DNA from: Streptomyces sp. QL37
GTDB taxonomy: Bacteria; Actinomycetota; Actinomycetes; Streptomycetales; Streptomycetaceae
Length of the DNA: 64,000 nucleotides
Assembly (NCBI RefSeq): GCF_002941025.1
Contig: NZ_PTJS01000001.1
Location: forward strand, 310,001-374,000
Reading direction: 5' to 3'
The notes below the pieces were generated by a model. It saw nothing but the letters and a program-made list of their open reading frames with translations. It ran no database searches and was not told the origin of the DNA. Below are positions 32,835-41,557 of this stretch, in pieces. A program made the translations under genes and the position numbers. Position 1 is the first letter of the stretch; every line of letters begins with the position of its first letter.

Positions 32835-34064
32835 ATGTCCGAGACCCTGAATCCCGCCGCCCGTATCCCCGATTACCCGATGCGGCGGGAACCGCAGTGC
32901 CCGTTCGCTCCTGCGGTGACAGTGCGCGAGATGACCCGCGAGGAGCCGGTGGGCAAGGTACGGATCTGGGACGGCAGCACGCCCTGGTTCATCACCCGTC
33001 ACGCCGACCAGCGCGCCCTGCTGAACGATCCGCGGCTGAGCATCGACGAGAAGCGTCCCGGCTATCCGCACATGACCCGCAGCCGGGCGGCGAGCGCCCC
33101 GCACCACCCCGCGCTGATCACCAACACCGACCCGCCCGAGCACACCAGGCTGCGCCGGACCGTCAACGCCCCGTTCATGGTCAAGCGGGTCGAGGCGCTG
33201 CGGCCCCGCATGCAGGAAGTCCTCGACGGGCTCATCGACGACATGCTCGCCGGGCCGAACCCGGTCGACCTGGTGCAGGCGATCGGCCTGCCCGTGCCCA
33301 CCCTGCTCATCACCGAGATCCTCGGCGCGCCTTACGAGGACCACGACTTCTTCCAGACCACCAGTCATGTGCTGATCAGCCACGAGTCCACGCCCGAGCA
33401 GGCTCAGGAGGCCGGGGGCGCACTGGGCGCGTACCTCGCCGAGTTGTTCGCCAAGAAGATGGCCGAGCCCGGCGACGACGTGATGTCGGAGATGGCGGGC
33501 CGGGTCAAGGCGGGAGAGATGTCCGCCCAGGAAGCCATCACCATGTCCAGCGCGATCCTCATCGCCGGCCACGAGACCAGCGCCAGCATGATCTCGCTGG
33601 GAACCCTCGCCCTGCTCAGGAACCCCGGCCAGCTGGAACTGCTGCGCGAGCGTGGCGACGACCCCAAGTTCGTCGCCAACGCCGTCGAGGAACTGCTGCG
33701 CTACCTGACGATCGTGCACTCCGGAATCCGGCGTATCGCCAATGAGGACATCGCCGTACGCGACAAGGTCATCAAGGCCGGGGACGGTGTCATCTTCGAA
33801 CTGGCCGGAGCGAACTACGACCCCGAGGAGTTCCCCGAGCCGGAGAAGCTGGACCTGAACAGGCCCGCCCGCCAGCACCACGCGTTCGGATACGGCGCCC
33901 ACCAGTGCCTGGGCCAGTCACTCGCCCGGGTGGAACTGCAAGTCGTCTACGCCACCCTCTACCGGCGCATCCCCACGCTGGCGCTCGCGGTGCCGTTCGA
34001 GGAGGTGCCGTTCGCGATGGAAGGCGTCGCCTACGGCCTCAAGTCACTGCCGGTCACCTGGTGA
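32835..34064 (+). CDS. Cytochrome P450
   Basis: 409 residues. I-helix AGHETS, K-helix EELLR, and heme loop FGYGAHQCLGQSLAR with the Cys ligand at about residue 358. The N-terminal PRYPMRREPQCPFAP-like stretch and overall pattern are those of CYP105-type Streptomyces enzymes. GAGGAG sits seven bases before the ATG. It is followed by a ferredoxin, a ferredoxin reductase and an SDR, so a complete electron chain is supplied locally; hydroxylation of a substrate followed by oxidation of the alcohol by the SDR is the natural reading. The substrate is not known. Confidence 0.95.
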   Translation: MSETLNPAARIPDYPMRREPQCPFAPAVTVREMTREEPVGKVRIWDGSTPWFITRHADQRALLNDPRLSIDEKRPGYPHMTRSRAASAPHHPALITNTDPPEHTRLRRTVNAPFMVKRVEALRPRMQEVLDGLIDDMLAGPNPVDLVQAIGLPVPTLLITEILGAPYEDHDFFQTTSHVLISHESTPEQAQEAGGALGAYLAELFAKKMAEPGDDVMSEMAGRVKAGEMSAQEAITMSSAILIAGHETSASMISLGTLALLRNPGQLELLRERGDDPKFVANAVEELLRYLTIVHSGIRRIANEDIAVRDKVIKAGDGVIFELAGANYDPEEFPEPEKLDLNRPARQHHAFGYGAHQCLGQSLARVELQVVYATLYRRIPTLALAVPFEEVPFAMEGVAYGLKSLPVTW

Positions 34065-34078
34065 GGAAAGCAGCAACG

Positions 34079-34282
34079 ATGAGCATGCACATCGAGTTCG
34101 ACGAACCCAGATGCGTCGCCGCGGGACAGTGCGCGATGGTCGCCCCCGACATCTTCGACCAGCGCGACGACGACGGCGTCGCGATCGTGCTCGACGCCGA
34201 TCCGGGCCCGGAGCACTACGACGAGGTCCGTGAAGCCGCAGCTGTGTGTCCTGCGGCAGCTCTCCGCCTGGTCGAGCAGTGA
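34079..34282 (+). CDS. Ferredoxin, 3Fe-4S type
   Basis: 67 residues, the standard size of P450-linked actinobacterial ferredoxins. Three cluster cysteines are visible: Cys12 and Cys18 in RCVAAGQCAM and a third in AAAVCPAAAL. The missing fourth cysteine is normal for a 3Fe-4S cluster. It should pass electrons from the next gene product to the P450. GGAAAG upstream of the ATG; 14 bases after the P450 stop, and its stop overlaps the reductase start (GTGA). Confidence 0.93.
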   Translation: MSMHIEFDEPRCVAAGQCAMVAPDIFDQRDDDGVAIVLDADPGPEHYDEVREAAAVCPAAALRLVEQ

Positions 34283-35424
34283 ACCGAATCGTCATCGTGG
34301 GTGCCTCCGCCGCCGGCCTCGCCGCGGCCGAGACACTGCGCCGCGAGGGCTACGCGGGCGCGCTCACGCTGATCGGCGAGGAAACCGACGCACCGTACGA
34401 CCGTCCGCCGCTGTCCAAACAGATCCTCGCCGGCGACTGGGAGGCGGAGCGGCTGTCGCTGCGCGCCGAAGAGCAGATCGACGGGCTGGACCTGGACCTG
34501 CGACTCGGCGCCGCCGCCACCGGCCTGGACACCGACGCCCACCTCGTGCACCTGACCGGCGGCACCCGGGTCGGTTATGACGGGCTGGTCGTGGCCACCG
34601 GGGTCCGGCCCCGCCGCATCGCCGGCCGGGGCGGCCATGTGCTCCGGACGCTGCGCGATGCCCTGGGCCTGCGTGAACGGCTCGGCCCTGGGCGGCGGCT
34701 CGTCGTGGTCGGCGCCGGATTCCTCGGCGCCGAGGCAGCCGCAGTCGCGCGGGGACTCGGCTGCGAGGTGGTCATGCTCGAACCCGCGCCGGTGCCACTG
34801 GCCCACGCCGTGGGAACACAGATAGGACGGGTGCTGTCGCAGGCCCACCGTGAGCACGGCGTCGACCTGCGCACCGGCGTCGCGGTCACCGAGGTCTGCG
34901 ACGACGGCGTGACGCTGGCCGACGGCAGCCGGGTCGAGGCCGACGAGGTGCTGGTGGCGATCGGCTCGCAGCCCAACACCGAATGGCTGGACGGCAGCGG
35001 CCTCGACACCGCCGACGGACTGGTCTGCGACCAGTACAGCGAGGCCGCATCCGGTGTCTACGGCGCCGGGGACGTCGCCCGCTGGCACAACCCGCTCTTC
35101 GGGGTGTCCATGCGGATCGAACACCGCACCAATGCCGCCGAGCAGGGCATGGCAGCGGCACGCAACCTGCTGCACCCGGAAGCGCGCAAACCGTTCGCCC
35201 CGGTGCCCTACTTCTGGTCCGACCAGTACGACATGAAGATCCACGCGTACGGCTACCTGCGCGGTCACGACAGCGTCGAGATCGTCGAAGGCGATCTCGA
35301 ACAACGACGGTTCCTGGCCACGTACCGCAGGGAAGGCCGCCTTGTCGGCGCCCTCGCGGTCGGCATGCCCCCCAAGAACATCCGCCCCTGGCGGCAGGCT
35401 CTGCTCAACAAGGAGGAACAGTGA
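34279..35424 (+). CDS. NAD(P)H-dependent ferredoxin reductase (FAD)
   Basis: 381 residues. FAD-binding IVIVGASAAGLAAAETLRREG at the start, PYDRPPLSKQIL after it, NAD(P)-binding VVVGAGFLGAEAAAVARGLG at about residues 140-158, and the second FAD motif GVYGAGDVARW. The C-terminal AVGMPPKNIRPWRQALL matches rubredoxin/ferredoxin reductases of putidaredoxin-reductase type. It starts with GTG inside the ferredoxin stop codon and its own stop overlaps the SDR start, so the three proteins are translationally coupled. Confidence 0.94.
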   Translation: MNRIVIVGASAAGLAAAETLRREGYAGALTLIGEETDAPYDRPPLSKQILAGDWEAERLSLRAEEQIDGLDLDLRLGAAATGLDTDAHLVHLTGGTRVGYDGLVVATGVRPRRIAGRGGHVLRTLRDALGLRERLGPGRRLVVVGAGFLGAEAAAVARGLGCEVVMLEPAPVPLAHAVGTQIGRVLSQAHREHGVDLRTGVAVTEVCDDGVTLADGSRVEADEVLVAIGSQPNTEWLDGSGLDTADGLVCDQYSEAASGVYGAGDVARWHNPLFGVSMRIEHRTNAAEQGMAAARNLLHPEARKPFAPVPYFWSDQYDMKIHAYGYLRGHDSVEIVEGDLEQRRFLATYRREGRLVGALAVGMPPKNIRPWRQALLNKEEQ

Positions 35425-36251
35425 CCGAACCCGACGTCGTCGTGGTCACGGGTGCGGGCGGCATGGGCCTGGCAGTCGCCCGGCGCATCGGCAGCGGCCG
35501 GACCGTGATCCTGGCCGATGCCGCCCCGGAAGCACTCGATCGCGCTGTTGTCTCGCTCCGAGCCGAGGGATACGCCGCAGAAGGCCGGCTCACCGATGTG
35601 TCCGACGCACGGGCGGTGACCGAACTGGCGAACACCGCACGGACGGCGGGTCGGGTGACCTCCGTGGTGCACACCGCCGGAGTCTCCGCGGCCACCTCCA
35701 CGGCGCAGAAGATCATGCGGGTCGACCTGGCCGGCACCGCGCACGTCATCGACGCCTTCACAGCGGTCGCGACCCGCGGCACCTCCCTGGTCTGCGTCGC
35801 CAGCATGGCCGGACACTACGCGACCCTCAGCCGTGCGGACGAGACGCAACTGGCGTCCGCGCCCGCCGAGGAGCTGCTGTCACTCGACGTGGTCACCTCG
35901 GCGGGAGAAGACCCGATAGCGGCATACATCATCGCCAAGCGCGCCAACCAGGTCCGTGTCCAGGCGGCAGCGCTGGCGTGGAGCCGCCTCGGCGCCCGCA
36001 TCAACACCATAAGCCCCGGCGTCATCTCCACTCCCATGGCCAAGGCTGAAGCAGAATCCGCCTCGGGCGAGCACATGACAGCCATGCTCGACGCCTGTGG
36101 CGCCGGCCGAACCGGAACCCCCGGCGAGGTCGCCGAGGTGGCGGCATTCCTGACCGGCCCCGGATCGCTCTACATAACCGGCACCGACATCCTCGTCGAC
36201 GGCGGACAGGCCGCCTGGCTGCGCTGGCACCGCCCGCAACAGCACCCTTGA
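35421..36251 (+). CDS. SDR family oxidoreductase
   Basis: 276 residues. Cofactor motif TGAGGMGLA (10-18), active-site Ser128, Tyr169 and Lys173 (AYIIAKRA), and the C-terminal ITGTDILVDGGQAAW. The Asp of VILADA at the end of strand 2 suggests NAD(H). It is the last gene of the P450 cassette, coupled to the reductase by a GTGA overlap, and probably oxidises the alcohol made by the P450 to a ketone or aldehyde. Confidence 0.92.
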   Translation: MTEPDVVVVTGAGGMGLAVARRIGSGRTVILADAAPEALDRAVVSLRAEGYAAEGRLTDVSDARAVTELANTARTAGRVTSVVHTAGVSAATSTAQKIMRVDLAGTAHVIDAFTAVATRGTSLVCVASMAGHYATLSRADETQLASAPAEELLSLDVVTSAGEDPIAAYIIAKRANQVRVQAAALAWSRLGARINTISPGVISTPMAKAEAESASGEHMTAMLDACGAGRTGTPGEVAEVAAFLTGPGSLYITGTDILVDGGQAAWLRWHRPQQHP

Positions 36252-36615
36252 TCGCTGATCGGCGCGCGGTTCAGGGCGGCGCGGCGTCGGGGTGGATCAG
36301 TCGGTGGACTGCCGCCGGGCCGCGCCGCCCTCGTACGGCGCCAGGTCTTCGTCCTCGCCTTCGCCGGTGCCGGCCCGGGCAGGTCCCCGGGGCCCTGTCA
36401 CACCCCGGCTGGGCACTCCCCTGCACCGCTCGGCCTCCCGGGCACAGGCGAAAAGGTGCACGGTTGACGGTGTCGACTGCTGCCGACAGCGAAAGACCAG
36501 GCCTTGTGTGTGGGCGGGCGCCCTCCCCGATGGCGGCTCCGGCGGGGGCAGGCCACGGTGGAACGGTACGACCAGGCACCCGAGTGCTGCTCGGTCCGCA
36601 AGAAGGGAGACCACG
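36252..36615. other. 364-base gap without a gene
   Basis: No convincing reading frame, hairpin or repeat was seen. It must hold the end of the P450 transcript and the start of the DUF2255 gene. Confidence 0.4.
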
Positions 36616-36987
36616 ATGGTGGACTGGAACGACTCGGACCTCGAGACGATCGCGACGGCTGAGGAGCTTGACCTCGCGTCCGAACGGGCCGACGGCACCC
36701 TGCGTGACCTGGTGACGATGTGGGTCGTCCGCGCCGGCGACCGGCTCTACGTCCGCTCGGTCAAGGGCCGAGGCGGTCCCTGGTACCGGGGGACGCAGTC
36801 CCGCCACCAGGGACGCGTCGAAGCCGGCGGCGTCCGGCAGGACGTCACCTTCCACCAGGCCGACCCCGACGAGTACGCGGGCGTGGACGCCGCCTACCGG
36901 GAGAAGTACGGGCAATACACGAGCATCGTCGAGCACGTGCTGACCGACCGGGCCCGCGCCTCCACACTGCGCCTCGAACCTCGCTGA
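36616..36987 (+). CDS. DUF2255 family protein
   Basis: 123 residues. LDLASERADGTLRDLVTMWVVRAGDRLYVRSVKGRGGPWYRGT is the core of the DUF2255 family, small soluble proteins with a split-barrel-like beta fold reminiscent of flavin/F420-binding nitroreductases; the function is not established. AAGGGAG precedes the ATG. It stands alone between the P450 cassette and the rubber-degradation locus and converges on oxiA. Confidence 0.82.
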   Translation: MVDWNDSDLETIATAEELDLASERADGTLRDLVTMWVVRAGDRLYVRSVKGRGGPWYRGTQSRHQGRVEAGGVRQDVTFHQADPDEYAGVDAAYREKYGQYTSIVEHVLTDRARASTLRLEPR

Positions 36988-37086
36988 CCAGCAAGGGCGC
37001 CGCGAGGCCTGTCGCACGCCGCTCATCAGCGAGATCAGCTCCACGGGGGGCCGCCTGGGTGTGCCCTCCCCAGCCGATGGGCTCAC

Positions 37087-37563
37087 TCACATGTTCTCGG
37101 CACCCGTCCTGATCGCGTCCCGGATGCGGAAGTACGTGCCGCAACGGCAGATGTTGCGGATGCCATCGAGGTCGGCTTCGGTGATTGCTCGGCCTTCTTC
37201 GACCACTCGTCGTACGAGCGCGACGGCGACCATGATCTGGCCGGGCTGGCAGTAGCCGCACTGGGCGACGTCTTGATCGATCCACGCCTGCTGCATCGGG
37301 TGCAGGTCCGCCCCCACCGTGGCCGGGAGTCCTTCGATCGTCGTGATCTCGTCGGTGGCTCGGAGTGAACTGACCGGTACAGCACAGGGGTTGACCGCTC
37401 TGCCGTTGAGGTGGCTGGTGCACGCCTTGCAGACGTTGATGCCGCATCCGTACTTCGGGCCCGTGACGCCCAGGATGTCGCGCAGCACCCACAGGAGGCG
37501 CACGTCGTTCTCCACGTCGACGGTGACCAGCTCGCCGTTGAGGCGAAATGTGTGCTCAGGCAC
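37087..37563 (-). CDS. oxiA: OxiA: 2Fe-2S subunit of isoquinoline-1-oxidoreductase-type enzyme
   Basis: 158 residues. The plant-type cluster cysteines are in KYGCGINVCKACTSHLNG with a fourth in NPC (about Cys40, 45, 48, 60), and the second 2Fe-2S cluster in CGYCQPGQ and CRCGTY. This is the small subunit of xanthine-oxidase-family hydroxylases, passing electrons from the molybdenum centre. GTG start with AAGGAG upstream, 14 bases after oxiB. In Streptomyces sp. K30 oxiA/oxiB follow lcp and oxidise the aldehydes formed from rubber; the same order is found here. Confidence 0.93.
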   Translation of the reverse strand: MPEHTFRLNGELVTVDVENDVRLLWVLRDILGVTGPKYGCGINVCKACTSHLNGRAVNPCAVPVSSLRATDEITTIEGLPATVGADLHPMQQAWIDQDVAQCGYCQPGQIMVAVALVRRVVEEGRAITEADLDGIRNICRCGTYFRIRDAIRTGAENM

Positions 37564-37577
37564 GGGTTCTCCTTGCG

Positions 37578-39884
37578 TCAGCGGACGTGGTCAAGGCCGT
37601 CGGTTGGCGACTCGGGGATGGGTGGCACGGTCGGTTTGGGGTCGAAGGACAGCGTGCCGTGGTTGACCGGAAAGCTGGTGGGCATCGTTCCGGTGGCACG
37701 GCCATAGGCACACGCGACTGCGGCCATCGACGCAGCGACACCCAGCTCTCCGGCACCCCCGGGTTTTCCTGTGGTCGTCGGCATGACGATGATGTCCATC
37801 TCGGGCGGCGTGTTCCACTGACGGGTGTAGAAGTAGTTGTCCCAGCTGGCCTCCAGGAAATGCCCGTCGCGCAGGTGCAGACTGGACGTCAACGCCAGGG
37901 CGATGCCGTCCATGACACACCCCATCATCTGCGCCTCCAGACCGCGTGGGTTGACTGCGAGGCCGACGTCAACGGCGACGACGACCCTGGTCACACGCGG
38001 TCCGGCCACACCGTTGCGGATGGGACGGTCGACCGTTTCCGGCCTGCAGTCGATCTCCACCAGCACCGCGCTGACGGCGTGGTACTCCGAGTGGAACGCG
38101 ATTCCCTGAGCCATGCCCGCCGGCATCGTCCGGCCCCAGTGCCCGACCTCGGCGACCTTCTCCAGCACCGCCCGGGATCGGTCGTCCCTGAGGAAGTCAC
38201 GCCTGACCTCGAAGGGGTCCTTGCCCATCCTCTCGGCGAGCTGGTCCACGACGAGTTCTCGTGCACAGGTGGCGTCCGGCGAGTAGACGTTGCGCATGCT
38301 CCCCGTGTTGAAGCCCTTGTCCGTCTCACTCAGAAGCCGGCTGTTCGCACCGAAGTTGTAGGGCATCGACTGGGAGAGCTGGAAGAACGTCTCGGAGAAC
38401 CCGATGTCCCCGACGGGCAGCTTGGCGGCCAGGGCGGTGAAGATCTCGCCGAGCCCGTGGCTGAGGTCGGTGGCGACACTCGTGTGCCGTTGCTTGTAGC
38501 TGAGGACGGTGTTGCCGAGGTAGGCGATGCGTACGCGTGAGGTGGCCATGGGGTGGGCGCGCCCCTGCCGGGAGTCGTCCGCGCGGTGCCACATGAGCTT
38601 GACCGGTTTGCCGATCTTCCGGGAGATCTCGACGGCTTCCAGCGCGGCGTCGAAGAACAGCTTCCGGCCGAAGGAACCGCCGCCTTCGGTGACATGGACG
38701 GTGACCGCGCCGAGCGGCAGGCCCAGCTTGGCGGCGATCGCCTCCTTCGCGACGATCGGTGCCTTCAGGCTCGACCAGATCTCGGCGCGGTCGGGCCGTA
38801 CATCGGCTACGGCGCAGTTGGTCTCGAGTGCGCTGTTGCTGCGGAAGTAGAAGGTGAACTTGCCCTCCACGCTCGGTGTGAGAGGTGGGAGGCCGAGCGG
38901 GAGTTCGGCGGCCTGCAACTCCTCGAGCACGGTCTCGTCGGACTTGCCTTCCGCGCTGCCGGGCTTCCACGACACACGCAGTGCGCGTACCGCGTCGATG
39001 CACTGGCCGAAGGTCCTCGCACGGACGGCCACTCCGGTGGAGATCGTGACCACGTCGGTGACCCCCGGCATGCTGCGGACCTCGGTGAGGTTGGCCACCG
39101 GTCCCACCTTGCCGTTGATGGTGGGCGGGCGGCACACCATGGTCGGTTCGGCACCCGGGACCGCGAGGTCCATGGCGAACGTCTTACGTCCGGTGACCGC
39201 GGCGAGGGCGTCGACGCGGCTGTGCGGCTTACCGATGACGGTGAACTGGTCCCGCGGTTTGAGGGCGACGGCCACCCGCTGGGTCCGGACGCCCGCGGCC
39301 TGCGCCGACAGTGTGCCGATACCGACGCTCCTGCCCGAAGGGCCGGTGACGACCCCCGCCTTCAAGATCAGCTCGTCGACGGGGGCACCGAGTTGACTTG
39401 CTGCGGCTTCGAGCAGACGGCCCCGGGCGATGGCCGCGGCGACCCGGACCGGGGTGTAGGTCGAAATCGTCGTGTTGGAAGCGCCGGTCAGCTGGTTGAA
39501 CAGCAGTTCCGGCCGTGCGTCGGCCAGCGTGACGTGTACCCGCTCCACGGGCACATCGAGTTCCTCGGCTATCAGCATGGCCGTCGATGTGGTGATGCCC
39601 TGACCCACTTCGGCCCGCGGCAGCGCGAAGGACACGGTGCCGTCGCGGTTCACCTCGACGGTGATCAGCCCGGAGGTCGGCAGAGCCGCTACGGTCATCA
39701 CGTCGTTGAGATCGATCAGTTCCGTGATTTCGGGCGAGGGGATGTCCGCCTGGGCCTCAGTGGCGGTGACGAGTTCGGCGGCTGCCATCAGAGTGGGAGC
39801 GGCCAGCACGTAGCCGAGGAACCTGCGCCTGCCGACGCTGTGCGGGTCCGCTTCCTGCTGAGCCGTGTGGTCGGTGCCGGTCAT
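37578..39884 (-). CDS. oxiB: OxiB: molybdopterin-binding subunit of isoquinoline-1-oxidoreductase-type enzyme
   Basis: 768 residues. A Tat signal (VGRRRFLGYVLAAPTLMAAA) at 17-36 would export the folded cofactor-loaded protein together with OxiA, as known for IorB-type subunits. Moco-site motifs are visible: FALPRAEVGQGITTSTAMLIAEELD, GGGSFGRKLFFDAALEA, and the catalytic glutamate in KPGGAGELG near the C-terminus. There is no separate FAD subunit, typical of this group. GAGAAGGAA precedes the ATG. It lies 300 bases downstream of the lcp pair and is read in the same direction. Confidence 0.94.
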   Translation of the reverse strand: MTGTDHTAQQEADPHSVGRRRFLGYVLAAPTLMAAAELVTATEAQADIPSPEITELIDLNDVMTVAALPTSGLITVEVNRDGTVSFALPRAEVGQGITTSTAMLIAEELDVPVERVHVTLADARPELLFNQLTGASNTTISTYTPVRVAAAIARGRLLEAAASQLGAPVDELILKAGVVTGPSGRSVGIGTLSAQAAGVRTQRVAVALKPRDQFTVIGKPHSRVDALAAVTGRKTFAMDLAVPGAEPTMVCRPPTINGKVGPVANLTEVRSMPGVTDVVTISTGVAVRARTFGQCIDAVRALRVSWKPGSAEGKSDETVLEELQAAELPLGLPPLTPSVEGKFTFYFRSNSALETNCAVADVRPDRAEIWSSLKAPIVAKEAIAAKLGLPLGAVTVHVTEGGGSFGRKLFFDAALEAVEISRKIGKPVKLMWHRADDSRQGRAHPMATSRVRIAYLGNTVLSYKQRHTSVATDLSHGLGEIFTALAAKLPVGDIGFSETFFQLSQSMPYNFGANSRLLSETDKGFNTGSMRNVYSPDATCARELVVDQLAERMGKDPFEVRRDFLRDDRSRAVLEKVAEVGHWGRTMPAGMAQGIAFHSEYHAVSAVLVEIDCRPETVDRPIRNGVAGPRVTRVVVAVDVGLAVNPRGLEAQMMGCVMDGIALALTSSLHLRDGHFLEASWDNYFYTRQWNTPPEMDIIVMPTTTGKPGGAGELGVAASMAAVACAYGRATGTMPTSFPVNHGTLSFDPKPTVPPIPESPTDGLDHVR

Positions 39885-40184
39885 ACGGTTCCTTCTCTTG
39901 GCTCGGCCGCCGCGGCAGTGGCGGGGTGCGCGGTGCCGAAGCCGTCATGATGCCGCGGGGGCGGATGCTCGACTCTTCCATGTGTGGTTGTGGCGGAACC
40001 AGCCTCGGGAGCATGCCTGTAGATCGTCCTTATCATTCCATCACCGCACGTCGTCGTCATCGCTCTCGGCATCCAGGTCCGTGGTGGCCAGGGCGGTCCG
40101 CCCGTGACCGACCAGGCCTTCGGGTGCGGCGGCGCGGGGTCGCGCCAACGGCCGACCCCGCGCGCAGCCTTGTACGTCCTCGGC
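39885..40184. other. 300-base spacer between lcp and oxiB
   Basis: Contains the hairpin at 40132-40163 and no convincing gene. Its length suggests that oxiBA may have their own promoter in addition to read-through from lcp. Confidence 0.4.
40132..40163 (-). terminator. Hairpin downstream of the second lcp gene
   Basis: A perfect 11-bp stem, GCGCGGGGTCG (40132-40142) with CGACCCCGCGC (40153-40163), 10-nt loop, 21 bases after the lcp stop codon on the minus strand. It may reduce read-through into oxiB. Confidence 0.6.
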
Positions 40185-41408
40185 TCAGGCCGGGCGGTTG
40201 GTGTCAGGGATCTCGAGGTGGATTCCCCTTCCTTCGGAGAGGAAGAGCAGCACGAACTTGCGGAGAGCCTCTTCCACCGCCCACGCGCCCGCGGGCACCA
40301 GCGGCAGCGGGATCAGCCCCTCGCGGAAGGCGACCAGCAACGGCCAGGCGGCGCTGATCAGTGGCTGCCAGAACGGCTCCTTGTCCAGCCCGACCAGGTC
40401 ACCGGTCCGGTCCCCGAGCGTGTACCTGGCGAAGGCGTTGATCAGGGGGCGGGTCAGGCCTGCGTCGAGTTCGGCGACGATGTCGAGGAGTACGTCGGTC
40501 AGCTCCTCACCCTCGGGTGTGGAGGCAAGAACGGGGTCGAGGGCCTGCTTGGCCTGGGCGTTGGCGTCGTCCCAGGTGGCGGGGATGTACTCGTCGCGGA
40601 TGCCCATCAGGTGCGCGGTCACCTGCCACACATGCAGAAAGCCCTCCGACTCCGCGGAGGTGATCGGGACCCTCCAGTCGATTAGCTTGCGCATGACAAA
40701 CGTAGGCAGACTGTGCCAGGTGACCATCATGTCGGCCTGGCTGATCGGGATGGTCTGGCCGTCGCCGGACCTGGACCAGCCCGGGGACTGGGGCAACAGG
40801 TGGCGGACCGCCGCGTGGACCAGCCGGGTCTTCACGGCGGTGACGACCATCCCGCCATGGGGCTGGTAGGCGTCCAGGTCGCCGACGTCGTAGCCCAGCT
40901 GGGCGGTTTTGGCGATGCGGTCCTTCATGTCCGCGCCGCCCTTCGAGTAGTAGACGGCGCGCGCCTCCCTGGGGATCGCCGTGCTCATCATTCCGCTGCC
41001 CAGCCCGTACAGGGCACCGGTGTAGATCCCCTTCTTCGTGGTGAACCGGGCAGCGGCGGCGAGCTTGCCCCTGTCCGTCCAGGCCGGCATCTGCCGGGCC
41101 TGCTCCATGAAGTCCCGCAGGTCCGAGGGGAGGCCGGCCGGCAGCGGCTGGTCGTTGCGGGTCCACTGTCGTAACAACTGGTTGACCTTGGCCACCTCGC
41201 CACGTTCGATCACCGCGGCGAGTACCGGGTCGGCCTCGTCGTCCCACACCCACTCGGGGTCGAGTCCGGCCCCCTCGCCTGCCACCGAACCGCTCGGCGC
41301 CCACGTCCAGGCGGGGCGCGCCTGGGCGGGTGAGGCCGCCCCCAGGGCGCCGAGCGCCCCCATCGCCCCGCCCGCCATCAACATCCTTCGCCTGCTGAGT
41401 CCGTCCAT
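40185..41408 (-). CDS. lcp: Latex clearing protein (rubber oxygenase), copy 2
   Basis: 407 residues. A secreted b-type heme dioxygenase that cleaves poly(cis-1,4-isoprene) into oligo-isoprenoids with aldehyde and ketone ends. The Tat signal is SRRRMLMAGGAMGALGALGA, cleaved near AQARPA. The heme-pocket residues known from Lcp of Streptomyces sp. K30 occur at the same numbers: Glu148 (IPREAR), Arg164, Lys167 and Thr168 (DRIAKT) and the heme-ligand His198 (TRLVHAA). AAGGAG lies upstream of the ATG. It is 149 bases downstream of a paralogue with which it shares most of its sequence, evidently a tandem duplication. Confidence 0.94.
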   Translation of the reverse strand: MDGLSRRRMLMAGGAMGALGALGAASPAQARPAWTWAPSGSVAGEGAGLDPEWVWDDEADPVLAAVIERGEVAKVNQLLRQWTRNDQPLPAGLPSDLRDFMEQARQMPAWTDRGKLAAAARFTTKKGIYTGALYGLGSGMMSTAIPREARAVYYSKGGADMKDRIAKTAQLGYDVGDLDAYQPHGGMVVTAVKTRLVHAAVRHLLPQSPGWSRSGDGQTIPISQADMMVTWHSLPTFVMRKLIDWRVPITSAESEGFLHVWQVTAHLMGIRDEYIPATWDDANAQAKQALDPVLASTPEGEELTDVLLDIVAELDAGLTRPLINAFARYTLGDRTGDLVGLDKEPFWQPLISAAWPLLVAFREGLIPLPLVPAGAWAVEEALRKFVLLFLSEGRGIHLEIPDTNRPA

Positions 41409-41557
41409 GTCCTGCGACTCCTTCTTGAGCATCGACCGATGGGCACCGTCATGCGAAAGCGAGCACGAGGCGCCCCCTGAGGGTGGTGCTCCGGTCCCCA
41501 CGCCGAGCCCGAAGGGCCGGCCGGAGTCCGGTTTCTCCGAGAATCTCTGTCATGGCT

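Noticed and set aside
37087..39884. Quinoline or xanthine catabolism as the role of the molybdoenzyme pair
   Set aside because: No purine or N-heterocycle genes are near, while two lcp genes and the K30-like order point to oxidation of rubber-derived aldehydes.
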